Source: Pseudo-nitzschia pungens
Taxonomy: Eukaryota > Bacillariophyta > Bacillariophyceae > Bacillariales > Bacillariaceae
Direction of reading: 5' to 3'
DNA: 64,000 nucleotides
NCBI GenBank assembly: GCA_037355855.1
Contig: CM074759.1
Span: 5,084,001-5,148,000 of the forward strand
Part shown: in pieces, positions 49,884-62,115 of the stretch
Layout of the letters: the number at the start of each line of letters is the position of its first letter
Position numbering within the stretch: the stretch's first letter is position 1
Notes under the pieces: generated by a model
The model's database searches: none
What the model was told of the DNA's origin: nothing
What the model saw: only the letters and a program-made list of their open reading frames with translations
Program-made: the position numbers and the translations under genes

Positions 49884-50800
49884 GGTTAATCAGTTTTATT
49901 TAGTTAATTTAGTTACTTTAGTCTGTTATCTGTTAATCTGTTAATTTCAGTGTGGAAATGAGCAAAAGTGGTTGCTCCAGATTTTGCAGTTTTTGCTACT
50001 AAATTTGGTTTCCACGCGATAACTCGTGTTGTAACTGATTTTGCTCTCATCCATCTTGGTGGTGGGAGTTGTTTCTCTCTTTAGCTCCCGGGAATCCTGT
50101 GGTTCTCCGGAGTTGTTTCTGTTTTTATTTCGTGGGATTCGATTCCCGTGGTTCTCCGGTGTTGCTTCCCTATTAAGCAATCACTGGGCCGGTCCCACTT
50201 CCTGTCTCCCGTGGGACTTAGTGGTGTTTAGGTATTTATTTTATACCTGTCCGGATATTTATATGTTCTGGCTTTGGTCGGCATACCCTTTTTGGTCTGT
50301 CCGTCCACTCAGTGTTGGTCCAATTAGTCCATTCACTGGATTATGTGTCTCTTTTTCGACACTCATTATTTTCGATTATTTCTGTTGTCGACCATGGTCC
50401 TGTTTAGGTCCTTAGGTGTCTCTGTTGCTGCAGTTGCTCCCTGTAATGGAGCCAACTGTTGCTGGGGTTGGTATTCCTTAGTGCTGCAGACACCGGATGT
50501 CCTTCTCCCTGTTTGCTTCTATGCGCCTCCATTTTTGGCAGTTTCTTCGGTCCCGTCGGTTTGTCGACCGATCGGTCCCTTCCCTTGCTCATGGTCATCA
50601 GCGCTCAGCTTGATTTTAAAATCATGCCATACCCCGGGTCTACTAGTGATTAGAATAGTAGTGATATGCAAATTGTGAGCTCTATTGATTAGTCTATTTG
50701 CTACAGATCCAGCAACCTTCCTGAATCGGCGATTCTATCGGATCGCTAATCTTTTCTTTTATCCCTATCCTTAATCCAGTCCCGAGTGGGCTCGTGACTG
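49884..50800 (-). other. leader of the orphan Gag
   Basis: No gene. Two ~48-bp imperfect tandem units ending TGGTTCTCCGG lie at about 50061-50165. TTAGTTAATTTAGTTAC and CTGTTAATCTGTTAATTT repeats sit directly upstream of the Gag ATG. It could include a 5' LTR, but no matching 3' copy is present. Confidence 0.35.
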
Positions 50801-51553
50801 TATTCCGGTGCACGGCACCCTCCTTGTCCCTAGGGCCTCTACTAAAGCCCCTGTTTTCAAGCAAGCAGCTTCTTTGTCCCGCTCAAGGTCCCTGTTTTGA
50901 AGCCAATTGCCCCTGGATACTGTTTCCACCCTACCCTGTTCCCTAAGTGTCTGCGAGTTCCTTGACCCTAAGTCCCTGTTTCTCCAGCAAGAAGCTTCCC
51001 TGGTCCCTAAGTGTCTCGCTCAAGGTCCCTGTTTTGAAGCCAATTGCCCCTGGATACTGTTTCCACTTAAAAGCACTCGCGAGTTTGAACTTCAAGTTCC
51101 CTCCTGAGCCTTTTAAGTGTGCCCTGTCATTGGTATCCCCTGGTCCCTAAGTGTTCCTACTAAAGCCCTTGTTTTCAGGCAAGCAGCTTCCCTGGAGCTT
51201 AAGTATACCACTTGGAATCATCCCTGGTTTGAATTTGGATACACGATTTGGTCCCCTACAAGTCTACAAGCCATAAAAATTGTTCAACTTTGCACAATTT
51301 TTTCTACACGATTTGCAGTAGGCTAGTGGAGTTTCCCAATTCCTACCTCCAGAGCACCTCTGTGGGTTTCAAATGTGACTTTTCTGGTAGTGCTCCAGTC
51401 CTATCTTTTTGGTTCCCCTGGAGTTTTTCCTTGTCCAGACCAACGTTGGACCTGTTGTTGCTGCTGTACCCTGTTTCCCAGCCTACAACCCCCTGCTCCC
51501 TCACTCTTTTCAGCAGCCTTTGGTACCAAGCACCACTGTCCCCTTCCAGCACA
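50801..51553 (+). repeat. family X leader, copy 2
   Basis: Homologous in inverted orientation to the copy 1 leader: shared blocks include TTGGAATCATCCCTGGTT, TTTTTCTACACGATTTGCAG, AGCACCTCTGTGGGTTT and CCAACGTTGGACCTGTTGTT. GTCCCTAAGTGT and CCCTGTTTTCAAGC words recur as in copy 1. Confidence 0.7.
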
Positions 51554-52972
51554 ATGCCTCCCCCCTTCCTACTAAGGGGTGGCCCACCACCCCTCTGCTT
51601 CCCGGAAGAAAAGGTCTTCAACGCCCTCATCTTCTGCTTGGTCTGCCTCTGGGTATCGGTCTAGCAAGCGTCCCTTTGTGCAACAGACTTCTCCGCGACA
51701 TGCTCTTGCTAAAACTGCTTGTGCTACTCCTTCCCCTGCTCATGCCCCCGGCTTGTTACTGTCCTCATCTTCATCCCCATCCTCAGTCTCAGCATCCTCT
51801 ATGAATGGGCTTGCTATTGATGACATGTCTTCTTCCTCTTCTGTGTCCTCCTCTGCCAGTGTGCTTTCTGATGCTGACATTCTGGGCACTGAGTCTGTTC
51901 CAGAGGATTCCAAGCAGTCATGCTCCAAGCCAGCAGCCTCTCAGCTGGGCCCCCGAACTTCAGGTTCCGAGCTGTCAGGCACCAAGCAGTCAGCCCCCCC
52001 GCAGTCTGGTTCTCAGCAGTACAGCTCCCAGCAGGCAGGCCACCAGCAGTCAGGCTCCCAGCAGTCAGGCTCCCAGCAGTCAGGCTCCCAGCAGGCAGGC
52101 CACCAGCAGTCAGACCACCAGCAGTCAGGCCCTCTGCAGTCAGGCTCCCAGCCGTTAGGCCATCAGCAGTCAGGCTCCCAGCAGTCAGGCTCCCAGCAGT
52201 CAGGCTCCCAGCAGTCAGGCTCCCACCAGCAGTCAGGCTCCTAACAGTCAGGCTCCCAGCAGTCAGGCTCTCAGCTGTCAGGTCACCAGCAGTCAGGTCC
52301 CAACCCATCAGGTTCTCCGCCTTCAGGCAAAGTCCCTGCTTCTTCCTCTATCCTTAAGCAATCTACTCTTGCCTTTTCCTCTGCCAAGAAGTCTAATCCC
52401 TCTCTAACTTCACCTTCCTCCCAGCAGACAGCACGCCAAGCACAGCGCAAGAAGGCTCTGGCTGCTGCAAACAAGGCTCATTCTGATTCCTTCTTCTGGT
52501 GTTTTTATGGTAAGGGTCCCTGTTCTGGCCAGTCTCCCACACCTCCTGCAATTCAAGAAGCCCTTTGCACATCTCCAACAGGTTCCCGCTTATGGGCTGG
52601 GTGCCCCAGTCCTACACACTTTTTCAGCAAGAAGGATGGTAAAGACAAGAAATCTATCCATGATATCTGCCAGACTGCCATCCCTCCTGTTTATGCTCAA
52701 GCTTTTCCTCACAATCCTGATTGGAGAACTGCCTCTGTAGATTCCTTGGCCTCTCTTGCATCTGCTTGCTTTCAAGGCTCAGCTCCGACCTGGACCAAGC
52801 AACCCTCTGACCATGCTCTGAAGAAATGTCTTATTGGTTTGGCCAAGATGTCTCCTGAGTGTTTTGAAGACTTGTATTGTGAGGGCAACCTTCTGCCAAG
52901 CACTGAAGGAAAAGTTTGGTTGGCAGCTAACCAGGTGCTTGGCTCCCACTGGCATTTCAAGAAGAGACCTCC
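51554..52972 (+). pseudogene. family X Gag-like ORF, copy 2 (frameshifted, one in-frame stop)
   Basis: The expected ATG (51554) is in a different frame from the conserved body, which is open from 51579; an indel just after the start broke the frame. The body is interrupted by TAA at 52242-52244. The conserved block (ALAAANKAHSDSFFWCFYG ... STEGKVWLAANQVLGSHWHF) closely matches copy 1, ending at about 52972, after which similarity stops. It differs by a long SGSQQ repeat insertion. Confidence 0.65.
52000..52315 (+). repeat. 15-bp coding minisatellite (Ser-Gly-x-Gln-Gln)
   Basis: About 20 units close to CAGGCTCCCAGCAGT, encoding SGSQQ/AGHQQ in the family X frame. Absent from copy 1. Confidence 0.85.
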
Positions 52973-53080
52973 TATGTTGATATCCAGGATGATGCTACAG
53001 GCTGTGGTGCTAGGGCTCCTGTGTAGAGGAGGAGTGTACTGGGGCTACATGCGCTAGCATCCAGTAACTAACTACAAGGA

Positions 53081-53085
53081 GCTGA
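53081..53085. other. target-site duplication, Gypsy II (left)
   Basis: GCTGA here and at 63102-63106, directly flanking the outer LTRs. Confidence 0.8.
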
Positions 53086-53404
53086 TGTAACACTCTAAAG
53101 TAGAAAATTCGGAGTAGTATGAATAATTGTGAATGTTTTAATACTTTACGAGACATCGTTATGTAAGTTGACAATGGAAACATATAAAATTTGAGATCGT
53201 GAGCATAGCCACATTTTGGCATGCTCCACCATAAATGTTGATTCATTGTCGGTTCCCACGATTAGGCATATATCCTATTCTGGGACTCGACAATATTAAT
53301 TGGAATACATATACCATGTATTCATGTCTGAAGATATTCGATTCTCATGTGGGATTCGGTTAATTATTCAGTCGTAACCTACTAGCGTACGCTAGCATGT
53401 TACA
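53086..53404 (-). repeat. 3' LTR of Gypsy II
   Basis: 319 bp, begins TGTAACA and ends TGTTACA in plus orientation; same orientation and nearly identical sequence to 62783-63101. Homologous but diverged, and inverted, relative to the LTRs of Gypsy I. Confidence 0.9.
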
Positions 53405-53408
53405 TAGT

Positions 53409-53733
53409 TGTGACACGGTAGCGTAGCTACGATCACGAAGGAATAATTAACCGAATCCCATATGGGAATCGAATATATATATATCTTCATGAACGGATAC
53501 ATATTATATGTACCCTAACTATTATGGTCGAGTCCCAGAAGATGACATATGCCTAGTCTTGGGAGTCGACAATCGAACAACATTTATGGCAGAGCATGCC
53601 AAAATGTGGCTATGCTCGCGACCTCAAATTTTATATGTTTCCATTCTCTATTTGCATAACAAAGATCTCGTAAAGTATCTAAACATTCACAATATTCATA
53701 CCACTCCGAAATTTTCTACCTTAACGTGTAACA
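53409..53733 (+). repeat. 5' LTR of Gypsy I
   Basis: 325 bp, TGTGACAC...GTGTAACA. A TATA-like run (ATATATATATA, about 53474-53484) is a candidate promoter. Identical to 58814-59138. Confidence 0.92.
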
Positions 53734-53746
53734 CAGTAATTACTGT
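53733..53746. other. 14-bp palindrome at the primer-binding position, Gypsy I
   Basis: ACAGTAATTACTGT starts with the last LTR base. The same 14-mer occupies the same place in Gypsy II (62770-62783). No TGG-type tRNA primer site is seen at either. Confidence 0.7.
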
Positions 53747-53841
53747 TTATCTTTAAGTAGAAAGACAGTAACAATCAGTACTGAACTCAAAACGCCCAAC
53801 AGCCTCAACAACAGAGGCTAGTTGTATCTCCAACAAGCAAC

Positions 53842-54870
53842 ATGGCAGGTCTATACAGGGACCCACCAATCTCGTACAAGAGCTCCTTCGATCGAACCAA
53901 GCCCAAGCTCTTCACCCTCTACAACATTGACGCCGACGGCAACACCGACAGCATCAAGGTCCCTCTCTTCACCGAGAAAGGAGGCCTAGAAGAGCTCCTA
54001 TTTGTAGAAGAATCATTTCGAAACGCTGCTAAGCTCATACAGCTTCCAATCAACAAACACCTCACTCACTTCAGCCGATGTCTCACTACAGACGCGCAAA
54101 GCAAGTGGAACAACATGATCCAAGACCCACTCGACCCCGACAACATGCAATACGAAGAAGAAGAGATTGGGGGATACGAGCAAGCCATCCTAGATTTCAC
54201 TAAGCTCTACTGTAATGCCCGGGATGCCAGGGATATCATGCACACCTACCTTTGAAGCAATGAATGTAGAAAGACACCAGCAATGACATGCAAAGAACAT
54301 GCTGATCAAATTTTAATCCTCATGAAATACACCAGCAAATTAGATGGAAGCAGTGCCCCTCTCTCCAGAGTGGAGAAACTGACCATCCTCTTACACTCCT
54401 TTCCAGCATCCTGGATTGAACACTACGGCATGATCCACAATGGAATACAGGAGGACACCACTGTTCAGTTCATTGTTGATCACATGAGCTGCCACGAACG
54501 TCAAGCCAACAAGAAAAGCAACAAATATAACACCAAACACAACAAACGCTCAACCAGCAACAATAACTCTCGCAAGCGCAATTCAAATTCAAACAAAGGG
54601 GCCCATAACAAGAAGAAATCCAACCCCTGCAGGATTCCCGGCCACAACCATGATTGGTCAGAGTGTCCAAAGAACAAATTCTCCAAGAATTACAACAAGG
54701 GGCCCTCTGCCTCCAAACCAATCGAAACCTTCCACACGCAAGCTCAGTTAGTCTCCGGAAGCAATGAAGCCTTCCAAGCCCACATGAAAGCAGCAATGGA
54801 ATCATATCATACAGAACATGGAGGCCGAACTGAAAGAAATATCGATGGGGAACTTGTGTGGCTCCCCTGA
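53842..54870 (+). pseudogene. gag: Gypsy I Gag (one internal TGA)
   Basis: 342 codons from ATG (MAGLYRDPP) to TGA at 54868-54870 (followed by C), interrupted by TGA at 54253-54255; element II has AGA at the same codon, so this one is a point mutation. The capsid-like part (FTLYNIDADGNT, EELLFVEESFRNAAKLI, GGYEQAILDFTKLYCNARDA) is conserved with element II. The basic Asn/Lys/Arg-rich region is followed by CRIPGHNHDWSEC, a C-x4-H-x-H-x4-C variant of the zinc knuckle. Confidence 0.82.
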
Positions 54871-57800
54871 CTCCAAGGCTCAAAGCCTGCCAAGAAGCCC
54901 CGGGCTTCACCAAAACCAGCAATCACCTTGCCTCCAGCTCCCCAGGAACTGGATGCCAGCACAGCCCTGCTGTCTGGGATGACGCATGGAGGAGATCTCC
55001 CGGATAAAGAGGGGAAGGAACCTACAGGGTGGAGTATTCCTGTTGAGCGCTCAGCAAAGCCTGCAACTGCAGCAACCACAACAACAAAAACAGTTCGATT
55101 CTCTACCATAGAGAAACAATCGAACATGGATCCGAATCGATCCAAGGGTACAGACGCATCATTGATCAACACGATCGATCCAAAGAAGACAGCAGCAACA
55201 ACAAATGGACCAACTATTTCTCTAGCAAGAAATTGATCCACGGGTACAGCAAAAAATCTCTATTGCAATCCCGGAAACTCCAAAGACTACACCAAAGGAG
55301 GTGCGCTGGAGCAAAATTATTTAAAACTGCTGTCACCTGCTGGAAATACACTCAAAAATTCAGCAAAACAGACATCGAATCAGAGCAACGCGGCTCCGAT
55401 TCTACTAACCAACATACAGTACATACAAGGCATACCTCTCAAGGCAAGACCACTACTCGCACTACTCGATAGTGGATCTTCCGGAACTTTAATTAACAAG
55501 CGAGCTCTACCATTTGGCACTCTACCGATCAGAAGCAAGCATCAAGTCCTAACTACTACAGCCAATGGCAGCTTCGATACTACAGAATACATCATCATGA
55601 AGAACATAAAACTACAAGAGTTTGGCAACTACACTATCGACAGACAAGAAGCAAGGCTCTTCCACTCACCGACCAGCAGATATGATCTAATACTAGGAAG
55701 AGATTTCCTCCACCTAACAAAGATCAACCTCCTATTCAACGAGGAAGCAGTACAGTGGATGGATAGAACCATTCCTATGAAGGATACCTCCTTGTACCAC
55801 CAAGCAAACCATACCATGCTCATGGAAGAACTCGAAGATGCTGAACTCTTTGCTGATGACCTCTCCTTTGCCAATCCATATAAGTCCAAGGTCATACTAG
55901 ACCGGGCCTACCAAGAAACAGATCCTTCTACAGTCGCACAGCAACAGTCCCACATGTCCAAAGCAGAGCAGCAACAGTTCCAAGCAATACTAAACAAATA
56001 CCCTAACCTCTTCAATGGAGAATTAGGAAAATATCCACACAAGAAGATCTCTCTAAGACTGAAGCCCGGATCCAAACCCATACACAAGAAGCCTTATCCA
56101 GTAGCATACAAGAGAGAAGACCTATTCAAAAGGGAACTCCAGAATCTTTGCAATGATGGAGTCCTCAAAAGATGCACCGGACCAGCTGAATGGGCATTCC
56201 CAACCTTCATAGTACCAAAGAAAGACAACAGAGTTAGATGGGTATCAGACTTCAGAGAACTAAATGAACTTCTTGAACGCAGACCATATCCTATACCAAG
56301 GATACAGGACATCATGAACAAGAGAGGCAAATACACTCACTTCACCAAGATTGACTTGTCCATACAATACTACTGTTTCGAACTGGATGATGCGAGCAAG
56401 AAACTATGTACCATAGTCACCCCATATGGTTGCTATGAGTATCAAAGACTACCAATGGGAGTTAAAGTTTCACCAGACGTTGCTCAACAGCTGATGGAAG
56501 ATATACTACAAGATACAGACTGCACTGTCTATATAGACGATATTGGCATATGGACCAATGGGTCTTTTGACCTACACATGAAGACCATTGACAAGATCCT
56601 AGACCGGCTCAACCAGAATGGCCTTAAGTGTAACCCACTCAAATGTGATTGGGCTGTACAAGAAACTGACTTCCTTGGTTATTGGATGACACCCACAGCT
56701 GTTAAGCCTTGGAGAAAGAAAATTGAAGCCATTTTACATATGGACCGGCCCAGAACTGTGACCCAAGTCAAATCCTTCCTTGGAGCAGTTGGATATTACA
56801 GAGACATGTGGCCCCGAAGATCCCATGTCCTAGCTCCTCTATTTAATATCACTGGTGGACCCAAGCAAAAGAAGACTCCTCAAACTGCTGCCATCAAAGG
56901 GAAGCAACGCAAAGCTCCTTCAGCTTTCACTTGGGGGCCTGCTCAAGATAAAGCCTTTCAAGAAATGAAAGCAATGGTAGCAGCAGATGCACTGAACACC
57001 TATCCAGACCTCAACAAGCCCTTTGAACTGTACACTGATGCCTCAGACCTACAGCTTGGCGCAGCCATCTTACAAGATGGCCAGCCTATTGCATACTGGT
57101 CCAAAAAACTATCTGATGCCCAAAAGAACTACACTACTATGGAAAAAGAACTCCTCGCAATAGTCCTGTGCTGCAAAGAATACAGGAAAATGCTACTTGG
57201 TGGCATCATCAACGTATACACTGACCATAAGAACCTTACCTTCAGAACCCTCTCGGTCCAACGAGTCCTCCGTTGGAGACTCTTCCTCGAAGAATTCGGT
57301 GTCAACCTCACCTATGTTGAAGGCAAAAAAAATGTCCTTGCTGACGCCTTCTCCAGACTACCCCGGATGGATCCACCTACTGAGGGGAAGGAAATTAAAG
57401 GTACCCTAATTGATTTCTTGAAACTGGAAGTTCCCAAACAAGATGAAGAACTGTTTCTAACAGAGTTTCCCAACCCATTCCAGCACTTATGCAATGACGC
57501 AGACCAGGAACTACAAGCCTGTCTGCTGAACAGTGAGTGCCTTGTCAATCTACCAAATAACCAAGACTTGGAATGCCCAGTCAACTTCTCCAACATCTAT
57601 CTTCATCAGTTAAGAGATCCTACCATCCGATTCAAGATTCAATCCCGAGCCTTCTTCTATCAAGAATTAGAAGGCAATAAGATACTTTGTTATGCCAATC
57701 AATCCAATCCAGATAGCTGGAAGATATACCTCCCCAGGTCACTTCTACAAGATACCATACGATGGTATCATCTCCTGTTGGGTCATTGTGGATCCACCAG

Positions 57801-58782
57801 GCTATATCAAACCATATCAAATAGGTTTTATGCAGATAATCTAGATGCCACATGCAAATCCTACATCTGCCCTGATAATTGCATCAAATACAAGAACCAA
57901 CATTCCAAATATGGGAAGCTTCCACCGAAACAAGCCCCATTAATGCCATTCAACGAAGTACATGTGGACCTCATAGGCCCATGGAAAATTACAGCACAAG
58001 GCAAGAACTACAACTTCAAAGCCCTCACTTGCATTGATCCAGTCACCAATCTACTAGAAATCATCCGAATCAGAGACAAGTCCTCCCAGCATGTATCAGA
58101 CCAATTCAAGAACTGCTGGCTCTCCAGATATCCAAGGCCCATCAGATGCATCCATGACAATGGTGGAGAGTTTTTAGGGGCTGAGTTCCAGACTACCCTC
58201 AAGCAGTATGGGATTCAAACCATCCCCACCACTGTCAAGAATCCACAGTCGAACGCCATTTGTGAAAGAGTCCATCACACAGTGGCTGATATCCTACGAG
58301 TCTTGGTACATGTCAATCCTCCACAAGCAAACACCAGAGCTAGCCAGCTCATGGATAATGCTCTTGCAACATGCATGCATGCCTCAAGGTGTGCTGTTAA
58401 TGCTGCCTTGCAGGCCTCTCCAGGATCTCTTATATTCAATCGGGACATGCTGGTGGATCTACCACTAACGTCGAATCTACTAGCGCTGCAACAGCTCCGG
58501 CAACAAGGAATAAACAAGGCCCTACTCAGAGACAATGCTAAACGTAAGGAACATACCTTCCAACCCAATGAGAAGGTATGGATGCAACAACCGGATCCGG
58601 ATAAATTGCAACCCCGGAAAACAGGACCCTTCACTATTGCTCAAGTACATGACAATGGTACTGTCAAGATATACAAGACTCCCTCAGTCGTTGAAACAGT
58701 TAACATCCGGAAGTTAACCCCTTACAGGGAACCAACGCCTATAGACCAATCGGAATCCTCAACAATCCACTGGTCAGCTTAA
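54871..58782 (+). CDS. pol: Gypsy I Pol: protease, RT, RNase H, integrase
   Basis: In the Gag frame, with TGA at 55234-55236; uninterrupted from 55237 to TAA at 58780-58782. Protease: LLDSGSSGTLIN near nt 55470. RT: WVSDFRELNELLERRPYPIPRI, LPMGVKVSPDVAQQLM and catalytic YIDD (about nt 56530). RNase H: LYTDASDLQLGAAIL, MEKELLAIV and YTDHKNL. Integrase: an HHCC-type zinc domain (WYHLLLGHCGS ... CPDNC), then the core with Asp in HVDLIGPW, Asp in IHDNGGEFLG and Glu in NAICERVHH. A short C-terminal segment (KVWMQQPDPDKLQPRKTGPF, NIRKLTPY) lies where integrase C-terminal domains usually sit. All catalytic residues are intact. Confidence 0.9.
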
Positions 58783-58813
58783 GTATGGGGATTCGTTCAA
58801 TCATGAGGCACTA

Positions 58814-59138
58814 TGTGACACGGTAGCGTAGCTACGATCACGAAGGAATAATTAACCGAATCCCATATGGGAATCGAATATATATATATCTTCATGAACG
58901 GATACATATTATATGTACCCTAACTATTATGGTCGAGTCCCAGAAGATGACATATGCCTAGTCTTGGGAGTCGACAATCGAACAACATTTATGGCAGAGC
59001 ATGCCAAAATGTGGCTATGCTCGCGACCTCAAATTTTATATGTTTCCATTCTCTATTTGCATAACAAAGATCTCGTAAAGTATCTAAACATTCACAATAT
59101 TCATACCACTCCGAAATTTTCTACCTTAACGTGTAACA
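58814..59138 (+). repeat. 3' LTR of Gypsy I
   Basis: Identical to 53409-53733 by eye. Preceded by GGGGATTCGTTCAATCATGAGGCACTA, whose counterpart also precedes the 3' LTR of element II. ATAGT duplication follows at 59139-59143. Confidence 0.92.
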
Positions 59139-59169
59139 ATAGTGCCTCATAATTGGACGAATCCCACGA

Positions 59170-62115
59170 TTAAGCCACCCAATGGTTTGTAGAGGATTCT
59201 GAGTCTTCTGATTGGCTCAATCGAATGTCGGGGGTTTCATTCGAAGGAGTCGGGTCCCGATATGGAGTGATCTTGCGGATATTCACTGTTTCAACTACAG
59301 AGGGAGACCTCTGGAGTCTTACAGTTCCATTTGGATTGACCCGTGTGATTGGAAAAGGACCGATCTTTCGAGGTTGTAGCTTATCTGGATCCAGCTCTTG
59401 CATCCATACTCTGTCCTTGACTTGGAAGGTATGTTCAATTCTTTTGGCGTTGTTTCTGAGTAGGTTCTTGTTAATTCCTTGTTGCCTAAGCTGCTGTAGA
59501 GCCAGCAGATTAGAGGTCAGTGGCAAGTCAACAAGCATGTCCCTGTTGAATACCAGAGATCCAGGAGATGTCTGTAAGGCAGCATTGACAGCGCATCTGG
59601 AGGCATGCATGCATGTTGCGAGGGCGTTGTCCATGAGCTGACTGGCTCTGGTGTTTGCTTGTGGCGGGTTAACATGTACTAGGACTCGGAGAATATCAGC
59701 AACTGTGTGATGGACTCTTTCACAAATGGCATTAGATTGTGAATTCTTCACTGTAGTGGGAATGGACTGGGTTCCATATTGTTTGAGTGTATTTTGGAAC
59801 TCAGCCCCTAGAAATTCACCACCATTATCATGAACGCATCTGATAGGCCTGGGGTATCTCGAGAGTCAACAGTTCTTGAATTGGTCTGATACGTGCTGGG
59901 AGGACTTGTCTCTGATTCTGATGATTTCAAGTAGATTGGTGACTGGGTCAATACAAGTTAAGGCCTTGAAGTTGTAGTTCTTGCCTTGAGCTGTAATCTT
60001 CCAAGGGCCTATGAGGTCAACATGTACCTCATTAAATGGTGCCAGTGGAGCTTCTTTTGGAGGAAGCTTCCCATATTTGGAGTGTTGGTTCTTGTATTTA
60101 ATGCAGTTGTCTGGGCATATGTAGTTCTTGCAGAGATTGGATAGATTGTCGGCATAGAATCGTGCTGAGATGGTTTGATATAGCCTGGTGGATCCACAAT
60201 GACCCAGCAGGAGGTGGTACCATCTAATGGTATCATTGGTAAGGGAGCTTGGTATGTAAAGTTTCCAATTGTCTGGGTTTGCGCGACTGACATAACAGAG
60301 GAGGTTATTGCCTTCGAGTTCCTGGTAGAAGAAGGCCCTGGATTGTATCTTGAACTTGATGGTTGGGTCCTTTTGTTGATGAAGGTATATGTTAGAGAAG
60401 TTCACGGGGCATTGCATGTCTTGGCTGTTTGGTAGGTTGACAAGGCACTCATTGTTCAGCAAACAGGCTTGTAGTTCTGTGTCTGCGTCATTGCATAAGT
60501 GCTTGAATAGATTAGGGAATTCTGTTAAAAACAGCTCTTCATCTTGCTTGGGGACTTTCAGTTTCAAGAAATCGATTAGAGTTCCCTTAATTTCCTTCCC
60601 TTCTGTAGGGGGATCCATCCTTGGGAGCCTGGAGAAGGCATCAGCAAGAACATTCTTCTTGCCTTCAACATAGGTGAGATTGACACCAAATTCTTCAAGG
60701 AATAGTCTCCACCGGAGGACTCGTTGGACTGATAAGGTTCTGAAGGTAAGGTTCTTATGGTCAGTGTATATGTTGATGACTCCGCCAAGGAGCATCTTTC
60801 GGTACTCTTTGCAACAGAGTACGATTGCGAGGAGTTCTTTCTCCATTGTAGTATAGTTCTTTTGGGCATCCGATAGTTTCTTGGACCAATAGGCTATAGG
60901 CTTGCCATCCTGTAGGATTGCAGCGCCAAGCTGTAGGTCTGAGGCATCAGTGTACAGTTCAAAGGGCTTGTTAAGGTCTGGATAGGTGTTCAGCGCATCT
61001 GCTGCCACCATTGCTTTCATCTCTTGAAAAGCTTTATCTTGAGCAGGTCCCCAAGTGAAAGCTGTAGGGGCTTTCCTTTGCTTGGCTTTGACGTGCGCAG
61101 CTTGAGGAGTTTTCTTTTGCTTGGGGCCACCAGTGATATCAAATAGAGGAGCTAGGACATGGGATCTGCGAGGCCACATATCTCTGTAGTAGCCCACTGC
61201 TCCTAGGAAGGACTTGACTTGGGTCACAGTTCTGGGCCGGTCCATATGTAGGATGGCCTCAATCTTCTTTCTCCATGGCTTAACAGCTGTGGGTGTCATC
61301 CAATAGCCCAGGAAGTCAGTCTCTTGTACAGCCCAATCACATTTGAGTGGGTTGCATTTCAGTCCATTTTGGTTAAGCCTGTCAAGGATCTTGTCAATAG
61401 TCTTCATGTGTAGGTCAAAGGATCCATTGGTCCAGACGCCAATATCATCTATATAAACAGTGCAGTCAGTGTCTTGTAGGATATCTTCCATGAGTTGCTG
61501 GGCAACATCTGGAGAGACTTTGACTCCCATTGGCAGGCGTTGGTATTCATAGCAACCATATGGTGTTACTATGGTACAAAGTTTCTTGCTTGCATCATCT
61601 AGTTCGAAGCAGTAGTATTGCATGGACAAGTCAATCTTGGTGAAGTGAGTGTACTTGCCGTGCTTGTTCATGATGTCCTGTATCCTTGGTATGGGATATG
61701 GTCTGCGCTCAAGAAGTTCATTGAGCTCTCTGAAGTCTGATACCCATCTAACTCTGTTGTCTTTCTTTGGTACTATGAAGGTTGGGAATGCCCATTCAGC
61801 TGGTCCGGTGCATCTCTTGAGGACTCCATCATTACAAAGATTTTGGAGCTCCCTTTTGAATAGGTCTTCTCGTTTGTATGCAACTGGATAAGGCTTCTTG
61901 TGTATGGGCTTGGATCCGGGCTTCAGTCTTAGAGAGATCTTCTTGTGTGGATACTTTCCTAATTCTCCATTGAAGAGGTTAGGGTATTTGTTTAGTATCG
62001 CTTGGAACTGCTGCTGTTCTGATTTGGACATGTGGGACTGTTGTTGTGCAACTGTAGATGGATCTGTTTCTTGGTAGGCTCTGTCTAGTATGACCTTGGA
62101 CTTGTATGGATTGGC
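59170..62115 (-). pseudogene. pol: Gypsy II Pol (RT, RNase H, integrase; no protease)
   Basis: About 980 codons, very similar to Gypsy I Pol from NPYKSKVILDRAYQETDPS onward. RT YIDD, RNase H TDASDLQ and integrase DNGGEFLG motifs are present. One in-frame TGA (59863-59865, in place of TGG in element I) splits integrase. Ends TAA (59172-59170). The 5' end is a deletion junction at about 62113-62116, where Gag sequence (ATCGAAAAGCTG) runs straight into Pol sequence (GCCAATCCATAC) in a different frame. Confidence 0.85.

Larger units (their letters stand above)
53409..59138 (+). mobile_element. Ty3/Gypsy element I (plus strand), complete, nested
   Basis: 5730 bp with 325-bp LTRs identical by eye and a 5-bp duplication ATAGT (53404-53408, 59139-59143). 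Domain order protease-RT-RNase H-integrase is Gypsy. Gag and Pol lie in one frame from 53842 to 58782 but are broken by TGA codons at 54253, 54868 and 55234. Identical LTRs imply a recent jump, into the older element II. Confidence 0.93.

Noticed and set aside
53508..53756. 82-aa frame in the Gypsy I LTR (repeated at 58913)
   Set aside because: Open by chance within an LTR; duplicated only because the LTR is.
2997..59865. Nuclear reassignment of TGA to Trp
   Set aside because: Host genes in the same window end in TGA (sulfotransferase-like, MBL hydrolase, MORN, VOC), so the standard code applies; at most local readthrough is possible.
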